Below, in pieces: positions 25,613-34,386 of a DNA stretch of 64,000 nt. The notes under the pieces were generated by a model, which ran no database searches, was not told the DNA's origin, and saw only the letters and a program-made list of their open reading frames with translations. The DNA comes from Bryobacter sp. CoA8 C33 (GTDB lineage Bacteria > Acidobacteriota > Terriglobia > Bryobacterales > Bryobacteraceae): NCBI GenBank assembly GCA_019931185.1, contig JAINDK010000010.1, forward strand, positions 1-64,000, in the 5' to 3' direction. Every line of letters begins with the position of its first letter. Position 1 is the first letter of the stretch. The translations under genes and the position numbers were made by a program.

Positions 25613-26839
25613 GCTCAGGCCGATGACGCCACCCACCAGGGCCAAGGCCGCCAGCAATCCGAATACGTGCTCATAGCCGCTTCTCAAATTGCCTGCCGCG
25701 CGCGCGGCGTCGAGCACTCCGGCAAAGTAACCCGGAACGAGAAAGCCGCAAATTCCCCATGCGCTGAACAGCAAGCCGTAATTCGCACCGACATGTTTAG
25801 CGCCGAAAAAATCCGCGGTCAGAGCTGGCATCAGGGCCAGATATCCTCCATAGCTCCAAGCCACCAGGCACATGCCCAGCAGCAGGAGGCTGAAGCCTTC
25901 CGCGGTCCGCAGCACCGCCGCGCAGGCCACCACGCTGACGCCGCACATTCCCAGCAGCGCCGTTTGCCTTCCCCAGCGGTCCGACACACCGCCCCAGGCC
26001 AATCTTCCCAGTCCATTGAAAATGCTCATGACGCCCAACCCGGCGCCGGCCGTCATCGAGGCGCCTCCCCTGGCAGCTTCGCGCAACAAGGGAGAAGCTT
26101 CTCCGATTGCCGTCAATCCGACCGAGGTACCCAGAAAATAAACAGCCCACAAGGCCCAAAAGCGCCAGCCTCGCGTCATCTCGGCTGGTCCTATTTCGGT
26201 CATCGTCATTTTGCCGGCAGCCGGAGTCCAGCCTTCGGGTTTCCAACCCGCCGGCGGCACCGCGTACAGCTGCGCCGCGCCGACTACCCCAACCAGAAAT
26301 AAACCAGATAGAACAAAAAATGTTTTTGGGATGGTCTCGTTCATGACCGCGACATTCTTGCCGATCATCCACTCGAGCCAAGGCCCGAAAACAAGCGGCC
26401 CAAGCCCGAAGCCCATCACGGCAAGCCCGACAATCATTCCGCGCCGGTCGGGGAACCACTTTACGCACATCGCAATCGGCGTTACATAGGCAAATCCGAC
26501 GCCTACTCCGGCAATCACACCATAGCCCAAAACCAGTCCCTGCACAGTCTGATGCAGCAAACCCGCCACCGCACAGCCCAGAGCCAGCAACATTCCGCCC
26601 ACGCTTGCCACCAGGCGGGGTCCCTTCCGGTCCTGCCATAAGCCCGCCACGATCATGCCAGCGGCAAAAGCCAGCAGCGAATAACGGTAGGGCATCACGC
26701 TCTGAGCGCGCGACCAGCCGTGCAACTGCTCGAGTGGTCCGCGAAATACGCTCCAACTATAGAGAATCCCCAATAGAATCTGCATCAGGATCGCCGCTGC
26801 CGCATAGCGAACCCGCCTCACTTGCTTTGTTTCAGCCAC
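25562..26839 (-). CDS. MFS transporter, OFA (oxalate/formate antiporter-like) family
   Basis: 425 residues starting at GTG 26839. Twelve membrane helices are expected. The first helix AAILMQILLGILYSWSVFRGPL followed by the WS-rich loop is typical of OxlT/OFA carriers, and the signature DRKGPRLVASVGG is present in the loop between helices 2 and 3. The middle part has GVGFAYVTPIAMCVKWFPD, also characteristic. The likely substrate is a carboxylate. It converges on and overlaps the acyltransferase gene by 51 bp, so both C-termini are encoded by the same DNA. Confidence 0.88.
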   Translation of the reverse strand: MAETKQVRRVRYAAAAILMQILLGILYSWSVFRGPLEQLHGWSRAQSVMPYRYSLLAFAAGMIVAGLWQDRKGPRLVASVGGMLLALGCAVAGLLHQTVQGLVLGYGVIAGVGVGFAYVTPIAMCVKWFPDRRGMIVGLAVMGFGLGPLVFGPWLEWMIGKNVAVMNETIPKTFFVLSGLFLVGVVGAAQLYAVPPAGWKPEGWTPAAGKMTMTEIGPAEMTRGWRFWALWAVYFLGTSVGLTAIGEASPLLREAARGGASMTAGAGLGVMSIFNGLGRLAWGGVSDRWGRQTALLGMCGVSVVACAAVLRTAEGFSLLLLGMCLVAWSYGGYLALMPALTADFFGAKHVGANYGLLFSAWGICGFLVPGYFAGVLDAARAAGNLRSGYEHVFGLLAALALVGGVIGLSLNAQKPAAAVKQVSQS

Positions 26840-26865
26840 CCGCCCATCATATCCCTACCCCGAGT

Positions 26866-27828
26866 TTATTCCCGTGGTTTGGGCCGGATCCAGTCGCCGT
26901 AGCTGGAGCGCAAGAACTCCCTCAGCCAGCGGTCGCGGCGGTTTTTTACCTGATCGGCATCTTTTTCCGACCAGTCATGAAAGCCCAGCCCTGGTTTGGC
27001 TCCCAGCTTACCCTTCTCATACATCAGCCGGTAAAGCGGAGGAGCTCCGGCGTCGTTATAAAGATCCCGGGCGACATAGTCGCAAACCGTGAAGGCGTCC
27101 CGGCCCACGAGATCCTGATGCTCGAAAATTCCATAAACCGGCAGGCGCAGTCCGAAGCCGAGACTGGCTGCCCGGTCGACATCCTCCACGTTGGCGATTC
27201 CCTCGCTGATAATGTGCACTGCTTCCCGCACCATCGCCATCTGCAGGCGGTTTCCCAATTGTCCCGGCCGGTCTTTCTTGACGACCACCGGTACTTTCCC
27301 GCAACGCTCGAAAAGAGTCCGTAAGCCCTCAACGACCTGGTCCGCCGTCTTGTCCGAGCGCACGATTTCAATCAGCGGCATCAGGTGTGCGGGATTCCAA
27401 AAATGAGTCGTGGCGATTCGCTCCGGGTGCCGTGATTTCTCGCTCATCACCGTGATGCTGAGTCCACTGGTATTGGAAGTGATCCAGCACTCGGAGCTGA
27501 CAATAGCCTCTACTTGAGCGATCCAAGCCTGCTTCAATGCCATGTTTTCCGGAATCGATTCCACCACGAGATCGCGGCCGGCCAGAGCGGACTCGAAATC
27601 GTGGCTGGCATCGAGGCGCTCGATTGCCCCGTTGGCCTGCCTGGTGGTGATGATCCCGTTTTGCTCCAGCAGCAGCAGTTGCTCCCTGGCCATTTGCAGG
27701 GCATTCCAAGCACGGGCTTCACTCCGGCCCAGTATCGTCGTGCTTAGCCCGCCGAGAGCCAGTGTGCTGGCAATTCCCGGACCCATCATTCCCGTGCCGG
27801 CCACGGTCGCGCGATGAATTGATTCCAT
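26866..27828 (-). CDS. 3-hydroxyacyl-CoA dehydrogenase family protein
   Basis: 320 residues. The N-terminal dinucleotide fold has the loop GTGMMGPGIASTLA. The catalytic His is in TTHFWNPAHLMPLIEIV, matching the HFxNP motif of 3-hydroxybutyryl-CoA dehydrogenases, and SNTSGLSI is the usual NTS motif. The C-terminal helical domain includes KDRPGQLGNRLQMAMVREA. It would oxidise a hydroxyacyl substrate with NAD. The usual FFNP is here FWNP, and hydroxy-acid relatives such as lambda-crystallin types remain possible. Confidence 0.87.
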   Translation of the reverse strand: MESIHRATVAGTGMMGPGIASTLALGGLSTTILGRSEARAWNALQMAREQLLLLEQNGIITTRQANGAIERLDASHDFESALAGRDLVVESIPENMALKQAWIAQVEAIVSSECWITSNTSGLSITVMSEKSRHPERIATTHFWNPAHLMPLIEIVRSDKTADQVVEGLRTLFERCGKVPVVVKKDRPGQLGNRLQMAMVREAVHIISEGIANVEDVDRAASLGFGLRLPVYGIFEHQDLVGRDAFTVCDYVARDLYNDAGAPPLYRLMYEKGKLGAKPGLGFHDWSEKDADQVKNRRDRWLREFLRSSYGDWIRPKPRE

Positions 27829-27844
27829 CGCTCCAGCTTAAGCT

Positions 27845-29932
27845 TTAGTAGCGCCGGACGGTGGTTGAATACAAGGTGGAGTTTCCCGCCAGATCCCAGG
27901 CACGAACCTGAATCGCGTTGAATCCGACCGCAATATTGACGTCGAAGCTCCAACTGACGGTGCCATTGTTGACGACAGCCGAGGCGGCGCCGCTTTGATC
28001 GCCCGCCGAGTTTGTCCAGGTTACGTTCGTCACCGCGATGTTATCCATTGCCGTGCCGCGAAAAGTCAGCCGCGGCGCACTCGTGATAATAAAGTTACCA
28101 ATAGGTTGTTGAATTGTCATACGAGGGGGTGCCTTGTCTCCTTGAGGATCCGCCGGCGGCACGGGCGCCGGATTTGTTGTCTCGGTTCGTTGCACGGTCA
28201 AGCGCTGGCTGTTCGCGATCCCGCTTCGCGATGTCGCCGTGACCGTAATTACATTAGTTCCGGTCTCAAGCCCAACCGTGGCGGACCAGTTCTGTTGTCC
28301 GGTCGCCAAGCCGCTACGCCCTCGATCGGTTGTCCAACTTACTCCGGCGATACCGCTGCCGTGAGAAGCGGCGCCTCTTAGTTGGATTTCACTGGCTGAG
28401 GTAGTTTGACTGTTCGCCGCCGGGGAAGTGATGCTGAGCCTGACCTCGCCTTCGGCTTCCCGCAGGATCTGCACGGTCTGGTTCACCACTGCCGTGCCCA
28501 TCGTGGCCGTGATCCGGAGGCGGTTCGCACCTTGGCTGAGCGGTATCGATGCACAGGAAAAAATCGTATTGATGCTGTTTATCTGACAGGAACCACCGCT
28601 TGCTGAGGTCTCATTTCTCCAATTGATGCGCAGCCCCGAATCTCCTCCGGCAATGCTGCCGCTCAGGTTGACGCTGACGGCGGACACCTTGTCGCCCTCT
28701 GATGGGCTAGTAATTCGGATTGACAAGGGCGCTGGGCCTGGAGCATCCGCGGCGGCGTAAAGCTGGCGAATCGAGTCGATGTCCTGTTGCTTTAAGCCTT
28801 CGGAGCGTTGATAGTACGGGTACATGACCGACCCGGGAGTATCCGTGTGCCCGATTCCCAGAGAGTGTCCGATCTCGTGCAGCACGACGCTGTAAATGTC
28901 CCATTGCCCGCCGATCGACCACGACCAGGCATCATTGATATGTATGTCGCCGGCCAGCGGCTCCGGATTCGGATTAGCGGGATAGAAGCTGTGACCTAAA
29001 ACAGTAGAACCGCTGGTGAAAGGAAAGGCATCACCGTGCGCGCCGGTGGCAAAAAGGATATCGATGTTTCTTGCCGCGCTGCGCGCCGTCGATTCACTGA
29101 AACTTACCGCGACATACTTCGACCATTCAGCGAGAGCTCGTCTGATCTCAGCCTGGGTCTGCGCTACACCCGTGCGGCTTCCGAGGCTGCCAAACGAGTA
29201 GCTGAGGCTGGCCCGGCCACGGCCTGGACCATCCCAGCCCTCGCCGAAGCTGGCGGCCAGCATCGCTGCTTCGTATCCGCCGTTCAGTACCTCACCGCAC
29301 GTCAGGTACATCCCGCCCTTCTTCATCTCGGCCGGGGCGGGGAAGACATACTCCACCTCATCCCAAAGCGCGAGCGCCGCCATCCTTTCCGGTGTTAGTT
29401 CGACAAGCCGGTCCGATTCCACCAGTGAAAGGTTTCCGATGGATTGAATTCCTTCCGCGGCGAGTACTTCCTCGGCCTCCCAGGGCTCCACATCCTTGTG
29501 GAAGCGCACAATCAATAGAATCCGTTCCTGCTCCGTGGGAGCCTCAACGGTGCTCGCCTGAGCCGCCGCGATTTGTGGGCTCAACTTGTCCAGAGCTCCA
29601 ATAGGGGCTCGGTAACCAAATTGCAACCCTTCCCAATTCATTGCTTCCGGAGAGCTGATGATGTAACCGTTTCGTGGTACCGTCCCAAGAATGCGGGCTC
29701 CACGCCGCTCCCATTCGGCAAAATCGGCGCTCTCGCTTTCGATTTCCACCAGCCACCGCCAGCGAACGCCGCTCAAACTCCGGGGATGGCCAGTTGCTGC
29801 TTGAAACGGCAAGGCGGCTGGGCTATCCTTGCCGGTTTTTATCGTTCGGGTTTTCAAGCGTAATTCTCCTGCCTGCGCGACCGCGGCGAGAGAAACGCAG
29901 GCTGCCAGGAGGGCCAGTTTCATGCGTTTCAT
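27845..29932 (-). CDS. Matrixin-type metalloprotease (M10) with prodomain and C-terminal Ig-like repeats
   Basis: 695 residues from ATG at 29932; a TTG two codons upstream and an ATG at 29923 are alternatives. Signal peptide LALLAACVSLAAVAQA. Residues about 45-200 resemble a protease prodomain (RGARILGTVPRNGYIIS). The catalytic domain has the zinc site HEIGHSLGIGH at about residues 346-356 and the Met-turn in GSVMYPYY. The C-terminal 300 residues form repeated beta domains (SITSPAANSQTTSASEIQL and similar), probably for surface or polymer binding. It is transcribed divergently from the NHL-repeat gene. Confidence 0.88.
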   Translation of the reverse strand: MKRMKLALLAACVSLAAVAQAGELRLKTRTIKTGKDSPAALPFQAATGHPRSLSGVRWRWLVEIESESADFAEWERRGARILGTVPRNGYIISSPEAMNWEGLQFGYRAPIGALDKLSPQIAAAQASTVEAPTEQERILLIVRFHKDVEPWEAEEVLAAEGIQSIGNLSLVESDRLVELTPERMAALALWDEVEYVFPAPAEMKKGGMYLTCGEVLNGGYEAAMLAASFGEGWDGPGRGRASLSYSFGSLGSRTGVAQTQAEIRRALAEWSKYVAVSFSESTARSAARNIDILFATGAHGDAFPFTSGSTVLGHSFYPANPNPEPLAGDIHINDAWSWSIGGQWDIYSVVLHEIGHSLGIGHTDTPGSVMYPYYQRSEGLKQQDIDSIRQLYAAADAPGPAPLSIRITSPSEGDKVSAVSVNLSGSIAGGDSGLRINWRNETSASGGSCQINSINTIFSCASIPLSQGANRLRITATMGTAVVNQTVQILREAEGEVRLSITSPAANSQTTSASEIQLRGAASHGSGIAGVSWTTDRGRSGLATGQQNWSATVGLETGTNVITVTATSRSGIANSQRLTVQRTETTNPAPVPPADPQGDKAPPRMTIQQPIGNFIITSAPRLTFRGTAMDNIAVTNVTWTNSAGDQSGAASAVVNNGTVSWSFDVNIAVGFNAIQVRAWDLAGNSTLYSTTVRRY

Positions 29933-30037
29933 TTGCAATTTTTCAAGTTGTCTTCGTTGTGTGGCTTATCGTGCCGCCCGCATCAACTTGCTGCCAAATT
30001 TTTGGCGAATTTCACTTAGGCCCGGCCACTATTCCAT

Positions 30038-32569
30038 GTGAGGTACTGTTTTCTTCTCACCCTGGGGTTTCAGTTAACCGCTCAAACTCCTTGGGGACTG
30101 AGCACCATAGCTGGAGGAACGGAGGCGGGTGACGGCGATTTCGCTGCTAAGGCTTCAATCCGCTTTCTTCAAGGGGTGGCAACAGACGCCGCCGGCTTCA
30201 TTTACATCGCCGATGCCGATGACCATCGCATCCGGCGAATTGACACAAGCGGCCGCATCCAGACCATCGCCGGAGAAGGACTTCCGGGCTTTAGCGGTGA
30301 CGGTGGTCCTGCTTCCCGGGCACGCATCAATACGCCCTATGGCATCACCATAACCCCGGCTGGCGATATTGTGTTCGCCGATCTTGGAAATGCGCGCGTC
30401 CGCCGCATCTCCCGATCCGGCCAAATCGATACCCTGGTCGGCGGCGGTACGCGTGAGATTCCCGCGGCCGGCCAGTTCGCGGGACCACGTGAAGTACGAC
30501 TCGGGGCGCCGCGGAACGTACTTGCCTCAGCCAGCGGGTCTCTGTTCATTTCCGACTTCAGCGCCAACGTTGTACTCGAGTTGCGAAGCGACGGCCAACT
30601 AACGGCAATGCCCAACGCCAGTGTTGGTCTGAACTCGCCCGCCGGGCTTGCTCTTGACGCCGACGGTCAACTTCTGGTCGCTGACAGTGGGAACGCCCGC
30701 ATACGCCGTCTGCGTCGCGACGGGAAACTGGATCTTCTGCTTTCGGCCTCCGCGGCGGCTCCGCTTGAGCGGCCGGTCGGGCTGGCCCGCCAGCGTAACG
30801 GCAACCTACTGATCGCGGATACGCGCGGCGACTTCCTTTGGCAACTCGACCCCCAGGGCCGCACCAGCATCGTACCTCCCGGCGGCCGGGATGTTGCCAC
30901 GGACAGCTTTGACAACATCCTTACGGCTGGTGGTTCCTGGCTGCGCCGTATCAGTCCTCAAGGCCTCATCGAGATCCTCATCTCCAATACCTTCTCCCGC
31001 TTCCGCGGCGATCATGGGCCTGCTCTTGGCGCCCGCCTCAACCGGCCTCAAGGGATAGCTGTCGATTCCCGCGGGCAGATCTATTTCTCGGATACGGCGA
31101 ACCATCGCATCCGTCGAATCAACACCGACGGGGTCATTACCACCGTTGCCGGGCTCGGTGAACCGGGCTACCGCGGAGACGGCGGACCAGCCGCGAGCGC
31201 CCTGATTCACACGCCCACCTATATTGCGATCGACAGTCTAGACAACGTCTACTTCTCGGACTCGGGCAATCACCGGGTTCGCGTTTTCACGCCCGGAGGA
31301 GGCATTCAAACCGCGGTTGGCACGGGTCGGAATGAGTTCTCCTCCGACGGCCTGCTGGCCAGCCAGACTTCTCTTTCTCATCCCCAAGGTCTTGCGTTCG
31401 ATCGGGCTGGCCGGCTCTGCATAGCCGAGCGGGGTCAGCATCGTATCCGCCGTATCGAGGGGAATGGACGTGTCAGCACGATCGCCGGCAACTCGGTTCG
31501 CGGCGCGGCTGGGGATGGGTTCGAAGCAATCGCTGCCAGCCTCAATCAACCAACCGCCATCGCTCTCGATGCCCAAGGGAGTCTCTTCATCGCGGATTCG
31601 GGGAACCAAAGCGTACGGGCCGTCGACTCCGCTTCGGGCCGTATTCGTACCCTCATTCGCGATTTGGCCGGTGTTGAAGGCTTGGCCGCCACTCCCAATG
31701 GCGTGCTCTACATCAGCGAGACGCTGCGGCATCGCGTTCAATCCCTCAACCTGAACAACGAACTGACTGTGATCGCCGGCCGCACCAATGAAAACGGGTT
31801 CAACACCGACGCCGGGCCGGCTCTTTCGGTCACTCTCAACGAGCCCGCGGGTCTCGCCCTAGCCCCCGATGGCAGCCTGTTGCTGGCCGACCGTCTCAAC
31901 GACCGGCTGCGCCGCATCGAGCCGCCCATCGCGGTGCAGGCCAGTAATTCCTCCGTGTTTCGCGTTCTCCATGCCGCTACTTTTGCGGAAGGTCCCATCG
32001 CTCCCGGACAGCTTCTCACTCTTAGCGGCCCGGCGCTCGCCCGCCCGGACCTCGCCGAAATCACGATCGAGGGCCAAGCCGCCCCCATTCTGTTCGCTAA
32101 CCCGACCCAGATCAACTTCCAGGTTCCCTATGCCCTGAGTGGTCGCAGCCGCGTGCAATTGGATTTGCGCATGGGCGGGTCTCTTTTGTTTCGCGCTCAA
32201 ATTGATATGGCCGGCGCCAATCCTGCCTTTTTTGAGTCGGCGGGAGTAATTGTCGCCACCTTCCCCGATGGCCGCCTGGTCAGCGATGCCGCCCCCGGCC
32301 GCTCCGGTGACACGATCATTCTCTATGGAACCGGTGAGGGTTTGCTACGGGACGCGAGCGGCCTCCAAGTCACCTTTCTTCCCACCACGGTGGAAATCGC
32401 CGGAGTACCCGCTGACCTTCTCTACGCCGGCGCCGCTCCTGGCTTTGCCGGCCTGCTGCAGGTGAACCTTCGCGTGCCTGCCAACATCCGCCTTCGCGGC
32501 CGCGTCCCGGTCACGCTGCGCGTCGGCGCGTTTCGCAATCCGCCCAACCAGCTTCTCGTGATTCAATAG
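30038..32569 (+). CDS. NHL-repeat protein with Solibacter-type TIGR03437 C-terminal domain
   Basis: 843 residues from GTG at 30038, with a short signal peptide (RYCFLLTLGFQLTAQ). About ten beta-propeller blades recur with the pattern 'DxxNHRIRRI' and GDGGPA (for example DSGNARIRRL, DTANHRIRRI, DSGNHRVRVF). The last 200 residues match the pattern of the TIGR03437 domain: APGQLLTLSGPAL, FANPTQINFQVPY, DTIILYGTGEG and GLLQVNLRVP. That domain is greatly expanded in Candidatus Solibacter and relatives and supports the taxonomic call. An extracellular binding protein is likely; there is no catalytic motif. Confidence 0.93.
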   Translation: MRYCFLLTLGFQLTAQTPWGLSTIAGGTEAGDGDFAAKASIRFLQGVATDAAGFIYIADADDHRIRRIDTSGRIQTIAGEGLPGFSGDGGPASRARINTPYGITITPAGDIVFADLGNARVRRISRSGQIDTLVGGGTREIPAAGQFAGPREVRLGAPRNVLASASGSLFISDFSANVVLELRSDGQLTAMPNASVGLNSPAGLALDADGQLLVADSGNARIRRLRRDGKLDLLLSASAAAPLERPVGLARQRNGNLLIADTRGDFLWQLDPQGRTSIVPPGGRDVATDSFDNILTAGGSWLRRISPQGLIEILISNTFSRFRGDHGPALGARLNRPQGIAVDSRGQIYFSDTANHRIRRINTDGVITTVAGLGEPGYRGDGGPAASALIHTPTYIAIDSLDNVYFSDSGNHRVRVFTPGGGIQTAVGTGRNEFSSDGLLASQTSLSHPQGLAFDRAGRLCIAERGQHRIRRIEGNGRVSTIAGNSVRGAAGDGFEAIAASLNQPTAIALDAQGSLFIADSGNQSVRAVDSASGRIRTLIRDLAGVEGLAATPNGVLYISETLRHRVQSLNLNNELTVIAGRTNENGFNTDAGPALSVTLNEPAGLALAPDGSLLLADRLNDRLRRIEPPIAVQASNSSVFRVLHAATFAEGPIAPGQLLTLSGPALARPDLAEITIEGQAAPILFANPTQINFQVPYALSGRSRVQLDLRMGGSLLFRAQIDMAGANPAFFESAGVIVATFPDGRLVSDAAPGRSGDTIILYGTGEGLLRDASGLQVTFLPTTVEIAGVPADLLYAGAAPGFAGLLQVNLRVPANIRLRGRVPVTLRVGAFRNPPNQLLVIQ

Positions 32570-32574
32570 CGTTC

Positions 32575-32994
32575 ATGCGCCGCCGATTGCTGCTCTCTCT
32601 GCCAGGTTCCCTGCTTGCCGCCTCACCGCAGCAGGACGTTCTGGCCGCCCTCGAACGCTGGCGGAGCGCCACCCTTGCCGCCGATACCAAGACTCTGCTC
32701 TGGCTGATGCATCCCGATTTATGGTTCAGCCATTCCGATGCCCGCCTTGAATCACGCGATGAGTTCATCGCCGCTCTTTCCTCGGGACAGCTTCGCTATG
32801 AGCGCATCGATCTGGGCCCGCAGAAGGCTGCTGGTAGCAGTCTTGCCGCCTGGACCCGGGGAGACATGACGGCTACCGTGGTTCGTCCCAGCGGCGCCAA
32901 CACCTACAACCTGAATGTTCTTCATGTCTGGATCTTCGCTGACGGCCGCTGGCAATTGGCCGCCCGACAGTCCACGCGCCGCCTGAATCTCTAA
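32575..32994 (+). CDS. NTF2-like (DUF4440-type) protein, exported
   Basis: 139 residues. An N-terminal signal (RRRLLLSLPGSLLAAS) is followed by a cone-shaped NTF2-like fold: LERWRSATLAADTKTLLWLM, the short helix-strand FSHSDARLESRDEFIAAL, and a C-terminal sheet ending VWIFADGRWQLAARQSTR. Members are often small enzymes or binding proteins of unknown substrate. The stop overlaps the convergent DUF1501 gene by 4 bp. Confidence 0.82.
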   Translation: MRRRLLLSLPGSLLAASPQQDVLAALERWRSATLAADTKTLLWLMHPDLWFSHSDARLESRDEFIAALSSGQLRYERIDLGPQKAAGSSLAAWTRGDMTATVVRPSGANTYNLNVLHVWIFADGRWQLAARQSTRRLNL

Positions 32995-34382
32995 GCCAGG
33001 GCCGCCTTCACCACACTGCCGTGCACATCCGTCAACCGGAAGTGCCGACCCTGAAACTTGTAAGTCAGCTTCGTGTGGTCCACCCCCAGGCAATGCAACA
33101 GCGTTGCCTGAATGTCGTGCACATGCACCGCATCCTTTACGATGTTATAGCTGTAATCGTCGGTCTCCCCGATCACGGTACCCGGCTTGATGCCCCCGCC
33201 GGCCATCCACATGGAAAAGCACCGCGGATGGTGATCCCTGCCGTAGTTGGTTTCCGTCAATCGGCCCTGACAGTAAACCGTCCGGCCAAACTCCCCGCCC
33301 CAGACAACCAGCGTGTCCTTTAACAATCCCCGTTGTTTCAGATCGATCACGAGCGCCGCCGAAGCCTGATCGGTTGCCCGCGCCTGCAACTGTATGTCCC
33401 GTGGCAGGTCGTTGTGCTGGTCCCAACCGCGGTTGTAAAGTTGCACAAAGCGCACCCCCCGCTCGACAAGCCGCCGGGCCAGAAGACACTGCTGCGCAAA
33501 ACTCCCCGGCTTTTTCGCCTCGGGGCCGTACATTGCGAAAGTCGCTTCGTTTTCTTTCGACAAATCCATCAGTTCCGGCACCGAAGTTTGCATCTTGAAC
33601 GCCATCTCATACTGCGCAATCCGCGTCTCAATCTCGGGGTCTCCCACCACCCCCGCGCGCATCTGGTTCAGCTTTGTATTCAGATCCAGAATTCCTCGCC
33701 GCACCTCCGTGTCCATTCCGTCGGGATCATTCAGATACAGCACCGGGTCGCTGCCGGCGCGGAACTTCACCCCTTGATAGCTCGATGGCAAGAAGCCCGC
33801 CGACCAAAGCCGGCTGAATAGCGGCTGGTCGGTGTTGATCGCGCTCTTCTGGCTGATCATTACGACAAAGCCCGGCAGATTCTTGTTTTCGCTCCCAAGG
33901 CCATAGCTTACCCAGGAGCCGATCGAAGGCCGGCCAGGCTGCTGAAAGCCCGTCTGGATGAACGTAATGGCTGGATCATGGTTGATCGCCTCGGTGTGGA
34001 CGCTCCGGACCAGACAGATCTCGTCGGCGATCTTGTGATGCCACGGGATGATCTCGCTCATTTCCATTCCGCTTTGGCCCTGTTTGGCGAAGGAAAACAG
34101 GCTGCTTGCCACCGGGAGCGTTGATTGTCCCGAGGTCATTCCCGTAATTCGTTGCCCCATGCGAATCGAACCCGGCAGATCCTGTCCTTGGTGCTTCTTC
34201 AATTGCGGCTTTGGGTCAAACAGATCCAATTGCGATGGCCCGCCCGACATATGCAGATAGATTACGCTTTTCGCGGTCGGCTTGAAGTGCGGCGCGGCAG
34301 CCGGATTTTCCCCCGCCAGCGCCGCGAAGGCGGTGGCGCCAAAGCCCGTCAAGAATTGCCGTCTCGCCAGCTGCTCGTGCAT
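32991..34382 (-). CDS. DUF1501 domain-containing protein (sulfatase-like fold)
   Basis: 463 residues. The N-terminus ARRQFLTGFGATAFAALAG is a Tat-like signal. Typical family stretches are SVIYLHMSGGPSQLDLFDPKP near the start, HHKIADEICLVRSVHTEAINHD in the middle and WGGEFGRTVYCQG and RDHHPRCFSMWMAGGGIK toward the end. DUF1501 proteins are secreted, related to alkaline-phosphatase/sulfatase folds, and nearly always paired with a PSD1 gene, as here (4 bp apart). The biochemical role is unknown; polysaccharide breakdown is often suspected. Confidence 0.94.
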   Translation of the reverse strand: MHEQLARRQFLTGFGATAFAALAGENPAAAPHFKPTAKSVIYLHMSGGPSQLDLFDPKPQLKKHQGQDLPGSIRMGQRITGMTSGQSTLPVASSLFSFAKQGQSGMEMSEIIPWHHKIADEICLVRSVHTEAINHDPAITFIQTGFQQPGRPSIGSWVSYGLGSENKNLPGFVVMISQKSAINTDQPLFSRLWSAGFLPSSYQGVKFRAGSDPVLYLNDPDGMDTEVRRGILDLNTKLNQMRAGVVGDPEIETRIAQYEMAFKMQTSVPELMDLSKENEATFAMYGPEAKKPGSFAQQCLLARRLVERGVRFVQLYNRGWDQHNDLPRDIQLQARATDQASAALVIDLKQRGLLKDTLVVWGGEFGRTVYCQGRLTETNYGRDHHPRCFSMWMAGGGIKPGTVIGETDDYSYNIVKDAVHVHDIQATLLHCLGVDHTKLTYKFQGRHFRLTDVHGSVVKAALA

Positions 34383-34386
34383 CTCG

